NCBI GenBank assembly: GCA_963921935.1
Contig: OY998185.1
Coordinates: 32,580,487 to 32,644,486, forward strand
Origin: Galeruca laticollis
Lineage: Eukaryota > Arthropoda > Insecta > Coleoptera > Chrysomelidae
DNA length: 64,000 bases
Reading direction: 5' to 3'
In this document: positions 34,196-43,639 of the stretch, in pieces
Numbering within the stretch: position 1 is the first letter of the stretch
Layout of the letters: each line of letters starts with the position of its first letter
The notes under the pieces: generated by a model
Databases searched by the model: none
Told to the model about the DNA's origin: nothing
Seen by the model: only the letters and a program-made list of their open reading frames with translations
Made by a program: the position numbers and the translations under genes

Positions 34196-34314
34196 AATTT
34201 TTTAGAATTTTCAATAACTTGTATTATATTGTGGAATTAACTAGAGACCTTGAGTTTAATTTAAAAACACTTTTTGTTTAGTTCCAAAACTGATAAGCAA
34301 TATACCTCGCTGAA

Positions 34315-34455
34315 AATTTTATTTGTAGAATTGAATTCTTCAATAGAAAAATTTTGTTTGTAGAAATTTTCAGATATAACGCTATAACTAGCACCTGTAT
34401 CCAAATGAAAAGTTAATAATTTAACTCCATTATTCAAATTTGAAACCACTGTATT
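34315..34455 (-). pseudogene. gypsy-like protease start
   Basis: The minus-strand frame has LLTFHLDTGASYSVISENFY, the DTGA active site of a retroviral-type aspartic protease, followed by about 25 residues. It then runs into LTR sequence and not into RT, which shows an internal deletion of pol. Gag lies upstream, beyond the nested LINE. Confidence 0.75.
34445..34455. repeat. LINE target-site duplication, left
   Basis: ACCACTGTATT, repeated exactly at 35,455-35,465. Confidence 0.85.
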
Positions 34456-35454
34456 TTTTTTTTTTTCCTTGGAGCTTCGACTACTTTGGCCATTAGCTCT
34501 TTTGAATCCTTCCTTTCACTCTTTTTAATTAATTATATTTTTCTAAATATGTCGATTGCTTGTAGGAAAGTAAGTATTTTCTTTAAAGTGTCGTTGTTTT
34601 CCATCGCTTTTAAGTCTACGTCGGCGTCCAATCCATCAAATACTCTCTGAAGTCTATATTTTTTACATTTCAATAGGTGTTCTACAGATAAGAGTGTCTT
34701 ACATGTTTCGCATTGTGGTCTGGATTTGCCAGTCAATAGATAGTGATGTGTGATATACGTGTGGCCTATTCGAATTCTGCACATAACAACTTGTTCTCTC
34801 CTTGTTGCCTTTGGGTAGATCCATTTATTTATACTAGGCTTGATCATTGACAGCTGGCCTCCAAAGTTAGTCCATCTTTGTTGCCAAAGAGAGCGTATTT
34901 TTGTTTTTACTGCCTTTTTCAAATCATCCAGAGGGATAGGGCATCCAACGTCACTTAGGTTCTGTGTTGCTGCTTTGGCTGCTTGATCGGCAAGTTCATT
35001 ACCAGGAATATTGCAGTGGCCCGGGATCCATATGATAGTGCAAGCTTTCCCTAAAGAGGTGAGGTGAGTGTTTAATTCCAGAATATTCTTACAATAGGGC
35101 TCATTTGGAAAAAATTTGCCAATGGCTTGGATAACACTAAGGGAATCGGTGCATATTAGGCAGGAGAGAAGATTTGAGAAGGAAAAATATAGGAGTGCTT
35201 GCCAGACTGCATAGATTTCCGCTGTAAAAATTGAACTCATAGGATCTAGGCACCAGAAGTGTGTTTCGTTTTCTGTGACAAAGGCTGCCCCTACCCCGTT
35301 TTGAGTCTTGGAGCCGTCGGTATAAATTATAAGGTTATTGGGGTAAGATTTGAGTATTTCTTCAAATTTTTCTCCGTAAACGGTTGGTGGCGTTTCCTCT
35401 TTTTTTAAGCTAGCTAGTGTAGTATCAGTATGTGGGGTAACGAGAGTCCAAGAG
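34456..35454 (-). mobile_element. 5'-truncated RNase-H-clade LINE inside gypsy
   Basis: 999 bp between two copies of ACCACTGTATT. The tail is poly(A) on the minus strand (T-run from 34,456). Only the RNase H and C-terminal end of ORF2 were copied, as is usual for incomplete reverse transcription. Confidence 0.9.
34533..35454 (-). CDS. LINE ORF2 fragment: RNase H and C-terminal Cys/His region
   Basis: An open frame of about 300 residues with a complete RNase H signature: Asp in IIYTDGSKTQNGVG, Glu in FTAEIYAVWQAL, Asp in LICTDSLSVIQAIG, and His/Asp in IPGHCNIPGNELADQAAK. It ends with RIRIGHTYITHHYLL and CETCKTLLSVEHLLKCKKYR. RNase H removes the RNA strand during element replication. No stop interrupts it, so the insertion is fairly recent. 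The open frame continues upstream through the duplication into gypsy sequence to ATG at 35,510, forming a chance chimera of about 20 foreign codons. Related to, but clearly different from, the LINE at 22.5-24.7 kb. Confidence 0.85.
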
Positions 35455-35465
35455 ACCACTGTATT
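35455..35465. repeat. LINE target-site duplication, right
   Basis: ACCACTGTATT, identical to 34,445-34,455. Confidence 0.85.
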
Positions 35466-36348
35466 ATTATTATTTTCCATATTATACAAAGAATAGTCTT
35501 CCGACTCCAAAAAGTTATTGTGTGTTTTGTTGCCTCTAAATTTACTTACATATTTATTTGTACATACTGTTGCTAAATGTCCTTTCTCACCACATATATG
35601 ACAATTACAATCACGATAAGAGCACTTGTTTGACGCATGATTCTTACGTCCACAAACTTCACATTTTTCCTTCCATACCGAGGGCGTGAAAGATACTTTA
35701 TCCTTCGTTCCTTTGGAGTTCCGATGTTGAGCTGATGACGCACTAGGATCTTGCGTGAGTTTCTTGTAGTTATACTTTGCACCTGCGTAGTGGACCTATG
35801 GTTCCTTCTTAACGATCGCGGAGCAAAATGGCAGAACCGCTGTTTTAGAAGCAGCAACTTCCACAAGTTTCGAAAATTTCACATTTTTTTTTCTTAAATA
35901 GCCTATCCTTCACCAAACCATTATTATACCCGACAATAAAACGATCTACTGAGGACCGTTCAATTTCGTTGCCGGAAAATTCCCACTTCGCTACCAAATG
36001 TTGTAACCAAGCTGCCCACTCTTTTGCCGAATCATTATGCATCTTACGCGATTCGTAAAATCTTTCTCGGTTCGCACTGGCCACTGTGGATCTACAATGT
36101 TCATCTAATAGTTTAATGATAAACTCATAATATTTCGTTTCAGGTTCTTCCGGTATACACAAACTAAATAATAATGTATATGCTTCTTCATTTAGAAGAC
36201 TTAACAGAATAGACCTTTTTCGGGATTTCTCAGATATAGCATTCGCCAAAAAATAATTTTCCAATCGTTTTTTATATATTACCCAATCTGCACTACCAGG
36301 TATAAATTCCTGAATGTGACCAGTATACTGGATTTCTTTTGTCGCCAT
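35466..36348 (-). pseudogene. gypsy-like Gag with two zinc knuckles
   Basis: The best start is ATG 36,346-36,348 (MATKEIQYTGHIQEF). A helical capsid-like region follows (DWVIYKKRLENYFLANAI, KRSILLSLLNEEAYTLLFSL, WEFSGNEIERSSVDRFIVGY). At an A-run of eight (about 35,883-35,890) the frame shifts. In the new frame two CCHC knuckles appear, CEVCGRKNHASNKC and CHICGEKGHLATVC (about 35,580-35,670). This layout is standard for gypsy-group Gag. Slippage at the A-run might be programmed in some elements, but here a mutation is as likely. Confidence 0.75.
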
Positions 36349-36456
36349 TTTTTTACTTGATTTCAGTTGAAAGAACAACCAAAAAATACATGAAACCACT
36401 ATAAAAATGAATTTACACTTCTACCACTAACTACTTATTAAGTTCTCGTCACCACT

Positions 36457-36666
36457 TGTAATATATTGACCATAATTTGCTGGGTAGATATTATATTACA
36501 ACACGTTGATATTTTAGGAATGAAATAAATACGATGAATTCCTCATTTCATGAGATTCATATTACTACTCCTGAAATTACGGACGGGTACAATAGAACAC
36601 ATATTCCAAATAATGAAACCACTTTTTGTTTAGTTCCAAAACCGATAAGAAATATACCTTGTTGAA
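36457..36666 (-). repeat. gypsy-like 5' LTR
   Basis: About 210 bp shared with the interrupted 3' copy. The right limit is where the similarity stops, which may reflect deletion in the 3' copy and not the true LTR end. Confidence 0.7.
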
Positions 36667-36959
36667 TTAAATATAAAATGCTTATATGAGGTAATACAAA
36701 TATCCATTTGTAAACTTACATCACATAGAGTATTACTACGCACAAAATATATTTGCAGACTGAGAATTAATTATATTTGGTTCTAATCGAGTAACGATAC
36801 GATATAGGGAGAAGCGCATTCATCGATTAAATAGGAACTTGCAAATGTGAAAACGGTCTTTCGACTCGTTTTTAAAATATCGAGGTGAATAGTTTTGAAT
36901 TGGAGGCGGGATTAACTGAAGAATAAGTAACGCTCCGAAATAATTTATGAAAAATTGAT

Positions 36960-37500
36960 AACGTGTCGCGATAGAAATATTACACTTGGCTCTAGCCATC
37001 ACGTCCATTGGTAGGTCCGTGGCAGCACCGCTGCTGACAGTCCACCAACTGTTCTGCACCCCTGCACCACTCTCTGGAGTATCCTCTCTGCACCTGCTAG
37101 AGTGGCCTAGCCCTCGCATACACCCCCGTTCTTTCACCCCATACTTCCGCGTCGAACAGCATACTCTGCTTTACCTTCCTACCAATTCCCATCCTCTTCC
37201 ACTCTTCTGACCCTTTCACATTATACATCAATCTCCCCAGCCATGCTGCCCTTACATTCGCCTTCTGTGCCGCTTTTATCATACGAGTACAGCCAAACCC
37301 CTGGGTATTTCACAGACTCTTCCATACGAATTCTTCTATCCTTCACTATCACTCTGACATTCCTCGCCTTGCTCTGTCCCTTCTCTAGCTGCCCCACTGT
37401 CGTTTCTTCCGCCTCTTGCAGCCACGCCACTCAATCTTCTCCACAATATTCCCACACATCCTCTCCTCCTGTCTTTCTATCACCGCCTCTTCCTTTGCCG
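36960..37500 (-). pseudogene. R1-type LINE reverse transcriptase, C-terminal relic
   Basis: Overlapping minus-strand frames read RIRMEESVKYPGVWLYSYD, matching the 'K.KYLGVWLD' block after RT of R1-group LINEs, and then IKAAQKANVRAAWLGRLMYN and 'VKGSEEWKRMGIGRKVKQSM' with LFDAEVWG. A frameshift lies between them near 37,250. Base composition is much more GC-rich than the flanks. Confidence 0.65.
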
Positions 37501-38311
37501 TACATTGTAACAATGAATGGTACTGTTATGATACATTGTTGCGATGAATGGTGTGTTGTTCCACCCAGAAGTTGATATTGCGGAATATGCAATTTTATGT
37601 TATAAATACGCTAGATGGATTTCATAATTGAGTCTGATTTCATTGTTTTCAGGTATATCTTAAACTCTGTATTTACTGTTATATTTTGCGTCCAATAAAT
37701 TGTAATTTTTGTTTTTAAAAAATTAATTTTCGATACCGAAAACATAATTGGTGTCCTTTTGTCGAAACTCATCGTTTTTAAACTTATATTCGTGATAGGA
37801 ACTTTGGAAAATAATTTACTAGAAAAGTGCGAAAGTTGAAACAAAAGTGCAATTTTGGAAAAACATTCGAAGTTTCATCCAAAGATACCGGTTCAACAAA
37901 ATCGTTTTCAAATCTTGATATCGGCTTTCAGTATTTTAAAAACCATGTAAAACATGAACCATTCGTAGTAAGCTCAGTTTTTCAAATACATTCTCAAGAA
38001 TATTCTATTAATATTCCAAGCTTTCTGCAAACTCGAAAGTAATCATAATTTGATCTTTGGACTATTCGAATTTCATTAACCCTTTGATGGATTGATAAGT
38101 TTAGACAATTTGAAACTTTTAAAAGCACACATTGATTTTTCCAAATCAAAATTAATGACTGAAAATTCTGTATTACTAATTAAATAGTATCAACCAGATC
38201 AAAATAAATTTTATTCAATTAGATCCACAATAAATAAATCCCATTCGAATGTCTGTTGAAGAAAATATAGGTACAATATTTTTACTTTATCAAAAAATAT
38301 ATGGTGCATAT
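37501..38311. other. no recognisable gene
   Basis: AT-rich spacer up to the piggyBac left end; no motif or repeat recognised. Confidence 0.45.
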
Positions 38312-38315
38312 TTAA
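38312..38315. repeat. piggyBac TTAA target, left
   Basis: TTAA directly before CCCTGTAT; matching TTAA at 42,557-42,560. Confidence 0.8.
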
Positions 38316-38767
38316 CCCTGTATTGGTTAATGTAGCTTCGAAGCAACATCTCTTCTTAATGTTGGATTACCCCATATATATTCAGATTAGCTGTTACTCT
38401 CAAAATACATCCTTTCATTAACCTTTGTATATAGTAAGTGTCGCCATCTAGAATTGAATAACTGAAATCGTGTGATTCAATATGGCTGGTAGAAACCAGC
38501 TGTTCTTACAAAAGCGTGAAGGGGTACTAAATCGTGTCTAAAAAAGTAAATAATAGTTATTTGTTTTACTTGGCATAAAAGCACAAGATTTAATGCTGCT
38601 TTTCTGCCGTGTGAAATATATAATTTTTTCTTCAAATTTGTTCCAATTCCACGCAAAATCGACTTTTTCATATTTAAATTGCATTTCATTATCAATATTC
38701 AAATATCTAAATTATTTTATCAAAGGTAACTGGGCCCTTTTGTCATTGTCAATTTTGAAAAGTTGTC

Positions 38768-39863
38768 ATGTTAGAAATGGATTTACTGCAAAGTGAGGAT
38801 GAATTGAAGCAATTAACACCACCTGAGATAAGAGACAAGGCGCGAGATGTGGAATTCAACCTTTTACCGGAAAAATCAAGAACTGTATATGAACTCACAT
38901 ACAGCAGATTCATGGAGCATAGACAGAAGAAAAATATAGGATCTTTCTCTGAAAATGTGCTGATTGTCTATTTTTCCGACCTTCCAAATAAAATGAAGCC
39001 TTCAACGTTATGGTCTACCTATTCGATGTTGAAAGCTACCCTGAACATAAAAAATAACATTGATTTGGCAAAATACCTGAACTTACGGGCTTTTTTGAAA
39101 CGCCAGTCAGACGGTTTCCATGCAAAAAAATCCCGAGTTTTTCAAAGAGAAGAAATCGTGAAATTTTTATCAGATGCCCCAGATGAACTGTATTCGTGTA
39201 CGAAGGTAGGAATATATTGAAAATGATCTACTATGGATTAAAGAACTAATTTTCAATTTATATTTTAGGTTGTACTTATTGTTGCAGTCGCTGGGGCTTG
39301 TAGATGTGATGAGCTTTTGCAAATGAAAACAGATGATATAAATGATATGGGCGACAAATTGCTAATTATGCTACCAAATACTAAGACCAAATGATCAAGA
39401 TCTTTTGTAGTAACGGAATATTTAAGCGTTTAAAGAAAATATGCAGCCTCCAGACCCTCGAATTTAAATATTCGGCGTGTGTTCTATAAGTATGCGAACG
39501 GTAAAGCACATCATCAATTCATTGGCATTCACAAATACGGTAAAATGCCAGAATAAATTGCTACTTTTCTGGGACTATCCCATGCGAAAGAGTATACCGG
39601 GCACTGCTTTCGCAGAAATTCGGCCACGTTGCTGGTGCATTCTGGTGGGGACATAACAATGTTGAAGAAACATGGAGGATGGAAGTCTTCCGCTGTCGCG
39701 GAGGGCTATATTGAGGACTCGCTAGCCAATAAGTCGAACATCGGCAATAAAATATTTTCTGGCGTTTCCGGAGTATCAAGTGTGGATACTAAAGTTGTTA
39801 ATTTCACTGGAAAGGAGGGAAGTGGACAGAGTTCAATTGTATTAAATAATTGTTCACAATTCA

Positions 39864-39907
<44 letters not shown>

Positions 39908-39916
39908 AATAAATAA
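38768..39916 (+). pseudogene. Crypton tyrosine recombinase, one intron, three stops
   Basis: Starts ATG 38,768. The N-terminal core-binding part includes LLPEKSRTVYELTYSRFMEH and KPSTLWSTYSMLKATLNI, followed by LRAFLKRQSDGFHAKKSRVF. A 63-bp intron fits 39,206-39,268 (AAG|GTAGGAA ... TATTTTAG|GTT) and keeps phase. The catalytic part has Arg in AGACRCDELLQM, His and Arg in YTGHCFRRNSATLL, HGGWKS and the nucleophile candidate Tyr in EGYIEDS. Stops at 39,392 (TGA), 39,431 (TAA) and 39,554 (TAA) lie in one otherwise continuous frame. The enzyme would excise and integrate a circular element by DNA strand exchange. The frame ends in a (TA)n tract. Confidence 0.85.
39866..39905. repeat. (TA)n microsatellite
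   Basis: About 20 TA units inside the Crypton 3' region. Confidence 0.95.
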
Positions 39917-40357
39917 AAATTTCGTGTTGTAGTTTGTAGTTTGAATGCAATGAAACCAGTTTATTATCATCAGCATCATTTTGAGTTTTCTAATTGTCAT
40001 TGTCAATTTTAATAACCTGTTTGATTTAAATTATTACTTGGAATGTTGCCTAGCAACGAACTTTTTCTGCCTAGGCAGTGAATGTGGACTTTTTCTGCCT
40101 AGGCATTGAAAGTACAACTTCCTAGCCTGCCAAGTGTCATGAAAAGGCCGCTTTTAATGTCATTTGGAGAAAAATAACATTTATTTCTATGTTTTTATAT
40201 ATTATATTTGCATATAGAGTTCGAAGTTTTGCTGCGTGACATTATTTTTACAAAAATACGCTAAATAGCGCTAGAAATTGACTTTTGTTATATGTAACAT
40301 AGAAGCAACATTGCCCAGTTGGGATCATATATCTAAGCAATTTTTCACTTCAGTAGA

Positions 40358-42181
40358 ATGGAGTTTATTGCCATACTACCTCATATATTTTATGGAATAC
40401 GGAATGGCACAGCTGTTGTTCCTGCAGACTCAATAGTCTCAGATGTCTACGACGATTTAAATGAGGAATACTTACCTGATAGTAAGGTATTAGCGTTTGA
40501 ATCCGATGATTTGGAGGATGAAGTTGGAGTTCCTACAGGACATAATATAATTATAGGCGAATCAGATGACGAGGAAGAGGAGTGGTTGCAAAAAGTAGAA
40601 AAAGAAACAACGCAAATGAGAAATTTCCGAAAAAACAACAAAGTAACTTACGTTAACTCTTGGAACGAGGTTGATAAAGATGCGACTCCTTTGCATATCA
40701 GTGAAACGTCAATAAATGAAGATGTTTCTGTACCTCTTGAATATTTTACTAATCTGTTTGCATACGATACAATGGAGGATATTATAGCTAACACCGATTT
40801 ATACAGTATACAAATTTCAGGAAATTGTATTGATGGAAATGCCAAAGATTTGAAAGATTTTTTGTCAATTATTTTGTATATGGGTGTAATAAAACTTCTG
40901 TCTGAAGAAGACTACTGGGCTACAAGCTCACATATCGATGAAGTAGCAGATATAATGTCTGTCAAACATTTCATAAAATTGAGAAGGTACATACACTTCA
41001 ATGACAACTCAAAGTTAACTCAAGACATCAAAGATATATTTTACAGAGTAAGATCTTTATTAGAACAAATTAGGCAAAACCGCCAGCATTACCAATTTGA
41101 TCACCAATACTTGATCGGTGAAACTATGATATCTTATAAAGGAACCTATGCGGGAAACTTGAGACAGTATATTCAAAACAAGCCGCAGAAGTGGGGCTAT
41201 AAGTTCTTTGTAAGAGCTGCTGTATCTGGCTATATTCCTGACTTCATACCCTACCAAGGAGTTATTACTTTTAACGCACTAGAAAATACAGCAAATGGTT
41301 TGAATAAGAATGAAGAAAGTTTGGGTGTAGGAGTTATTCCTGTTATAGCACTGTGGAGGACTATCCAAGAACCTACGCGTACTGTAATTTTTTGCGATAA
41401 TTGGTTTAGCCTTCATTTCTTTATTAATTCAAAAAATACCTTTCGAATACGTTGTTTGGGGACGATAAGACCAAACAGAATTGGAGACTGTACGTTGGAA
41501 CCTGATAAAGTTCATCTAAATAGAGGCAGGGTGTCGTACACTTTCAAATCTGACGTAGAGAAATGAGTTATTGTAGTTAAATGGGCAGATATTAAATGTG
41601 TCCTCTTGGATAGTACCTTTAGTGATATCGAACCAATAAATCATGTAAGGAGATATTCCAAAGAAGAAAAAAGAAAAGTAAACGTGCCTTATCCCGCTCT
41701 AATTACCCAATATATTAATCATGTGGGGGGCGTAGATAAGGCAAATTCACTACTAGGTCTGTACTGCATTCCAATTAGGTCGAAAGGATGGTACTTTACA
41801 ATTTTCACTTGGTGTTTGGACAAATGTAATATAAATTCAGGAATACTCCATTCAAACTGTTGCAAATCAATTAATAAGAAGTATGTGCCACTAAAAAAAT
41901 TCAGATTGGAGTTAGCTGAATCTATGGCACGTACGGGAAAACCCAATAAACGTAGTAAAGCTACAAATTTACCAATAAGTAATTAAATATTGACACCTAT
42001 TGTCAGCAGACCCGATGATGCAACTCGATTAGATGGGATCCATTACTGGCCAACGTACCAAGACAAAGGTAGATGTCGCTACTGTACCTCAGGATTCACT
42101 ACAGTGCGGTGCAGTAAATGTAATATGCGAATATATCTTACGCCAAATAAAAGCTGCTTTTGCTTATTTCATGGAAAATGA
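40358..42181 (+). pseudogene. piggyBac transposase with two stops and a lost catalytic Asp
   Basis: One frame of 608 codons, starting ATG 40,358 with an acidic N-terminus (SDDEEEEW). The domain continues through LSEEDYWATSSH and 'NKPQKWGYKFFVRAAVSGY'. In the family the first catalytic Asp precedes E.M...KG; here the text is LIGETMISYKG, so Asp has become Gly (GGT). The second Asp (IFCDNWFS) and third (GGVDKANSL) are kept. The C-terminal Cys-rich finger (CRYC...CSKCNMRIYL...CFCLFH) is complete. TGA at 41,564-41,566 and TAA at 41,984-41,986 break the frame. The enzyme would move the element at TTAA sites without footprints. Confidence 0.9.
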
Positions 42182-42556
42182 AAAATAATAGGTAGTCACA
42201 AAAACATTATTTTTGATAATAATACCTTCAGTAAAATATTATATATTTTTATTTTTATAAGATAATTGTTCAGATATGTGATTAGAATACACATTTTAGT
42301 TTTTCATATTATATTTTGTCCAATAAATAATATCAAATACTTAATATTCATTTCCTAGATCGGCGGTGTTACTTTCAAGACACTTAAACAATTTACCTTT
42401 AACTGGCATTGTAGCTTGTAAGCAACGAAATTAAAAATAACTTTGCATATATATTTCAACTGTTTGTAATATAAGTTAATAATTATCTCATAAAAAGTAC
42501 ATACAATAAGTACCATATTTTTCCTACATAATTTAAGCATGTTGCCTGATACAGGG

Positions 42557-42560
42557 TTAA
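42557..42560. repeat. piggyBac TTAA target, right
   Basis: TTAA directly after ATACAGGG, the inverted right end. Confidence 0.8.
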
Positions 42561-42689
42561 GATAAACGCTAACCGAAGCAAAAAACGGATTAGCATGGGC
42601 CGAATTAATTGATAACACAGACTAAACTATTTCTGTAACATTGACACATCCTCTTAAAAGTGATCTAATAAATTTAAAATAATTTCATT

Positions 42690-43625
42690 TATATACAGCT
42701 GACGTTTTAACAAAAATTTTTCAAAATTTTAACGAAAAAATAGATATAATGAACTTTATTCGAACTGATCTTATGAACATTGAGACATTGAGAAGAAGAA
42801 AAAATTCACGCTTATGCCAAAAATTGTCAGATATATTTTATTGGCCTAATGAGCCACTTAAGTTTACAAATTAAATAAAACAACTGATGAAATACCAGTT
42901 TATACCAAATCATACAGATATCCTCATATTCCTAAAGAGGAAGTACAAAACCAAAGTGGTTCAATGTTAGACCAAGGTATAATAAGACACAGTCTATCAC
43001 CATGGCTTCGCCAATCTGGTTGTATAAGAAAACGACGCCTCAGGTAAAATTAAATGGAGAATTGTCATAGATTATCGATAATTAAACGAAAAAAACATAG
43101 ACGACAAATATCCCATACCAAATATTTCTGATTTACTTGACAAATTAGGCAGAAGCCAATACTTTACGACACTAGACCTGGCCAGTGGGTTTCATCAAAT
43201 AGATATGGCCGAAGAAGACATCCCAAAAACGGCATTTACAGTAGAACATGGTCACTATAAATATGTTCGCATGCCGTTTGGATTAAAAAAAGGCCCATCC
43301 ACGTTCCAGTGAGTGATGGATAATATTCTAAGAGGACTACAAGGATGTATATGCATTGTATATATGGACAATTTAATAATATTTTAACCTCATTGCAAGA
43401 ATATTTGGTACACATATCGGAAATATTTCAATGACTTAGAGATTCTTATCTGAAAATACAACTCGATAAATCGTAATTTTTGGACATGTAATAACTCTTG
43501 ATGGAATTAGACCAAACCCTGATAAAATCTAGCAATGAAAAGTTTTCCATTACCAAAAACAACTAAGCAAATTAAATCATTTCTAGGACTTCGTGATTAT
43601 TACAGGAAATTTTTCGAGCTGAATA
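42690..43625 (+). pseudogene. gypsy reverse transcriptase relic
   Basis: Broken frames include IKWRIVIDYR, then YPIPNISDLLDKLGRSQYFT, LDLASGFHQIDMAEEDIPKT and AFTVEHGHYKYVRMPFGLKK, RT boxes of the 17.6/gypsy group. The active-site box reads VYMDN, where working enzymes have two Asp. 'DGIRPNPDKI' and FLGLRDYYRKF follow before the relic meets the next LINE near 43,625. At least six stops are present. No LTRs were seen. Confidence 0.8.
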
Positions 43626-43639
43626 TTCACAGAAAGGTC

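Larger units (their letters stand above)
33736..34267. mobile_element. end-only Penelope family A foldback, 532 bp
   Basis: Two inverted arms (33,738-33,985 and about 34,072-34,262) are copies of the family A terminal sequence around a ~90-bp middle that includes CACCATAGGGCTAATAATATC. No RT or endonuclease coding is present. A perfect 13-bp duplication CACTTTTTGTTTA (33,723-33,735 and 34,268-34,280) proves that the unit inserted as it stands, into the LTR of the gypsy-like element. Confidence 0.85.
33560..34314 (-). repeat. gypsy-like 3' LTR, interrupted
   Basis: Matches 36,457-36,666 across both sides of the foldback (33,560-33,735 and 34,281-34,314), with scattered substitutions, so it is clearly older than the copia insertion. 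Confidence 0.75.
33560..36666 (-). mobile_element. gypsy-like LTR element, pol mostly deleted, with two nested insertions
   Basis: A repeat of about 210 bp is present at 36,457-36,666 and again at 33,560-34,314, the latter split by a PLE foldback (33,736-34,267). In minus orientation the order is LTR, Gag with two zinc knuckles, protease start, then directly the 3' LTR; RT, RNase H and integrase are missing. A 5'-truncated LINE (34,456-35,454) sits between Gag and protease. The LTR ends ...ATTACA and is followed by AGTGGTGACGAGAAC, a plausible primer-binding site. The outer target duplication was not found, so the 5' end may extend beyond 36,666. Confidence 0.7.
38740..40010 (+). mobile_element. 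Crypton (tyrosine-recombinase transposon)
   Basis: A tyrosine recombinase gene lies between two direct copies of TTGTCATTGTCAATTTT (38,740-38,756 and 39,994-40,010). Cryptons integrate by site-specific recombination and can leave short direct repeats at the boundaries. There are no inverted ends, also as expected. The surrounding sequence on both sides is piggyBac. Confidence 0.7.
38316..42556 (+). mobile_element. piggyBac transposon carrying a nested Crypton
   Basis: Both ends begin CCCTGTAT inward and abut TTAA (38,312-38,315 and 42,557-42,560), as piggyBac ends do. The motif GCAACAT recurs just inside both ends and at 40,045 and 40,303, and AACTTTTTCTGCCTAGGCA is tandemly repeated at 40,059-40,110. 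The transposase gene fills the right part. The segment 38,740-40,010 is a Crypton, so the original element was about 3 kb. Confidence 0.8.
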
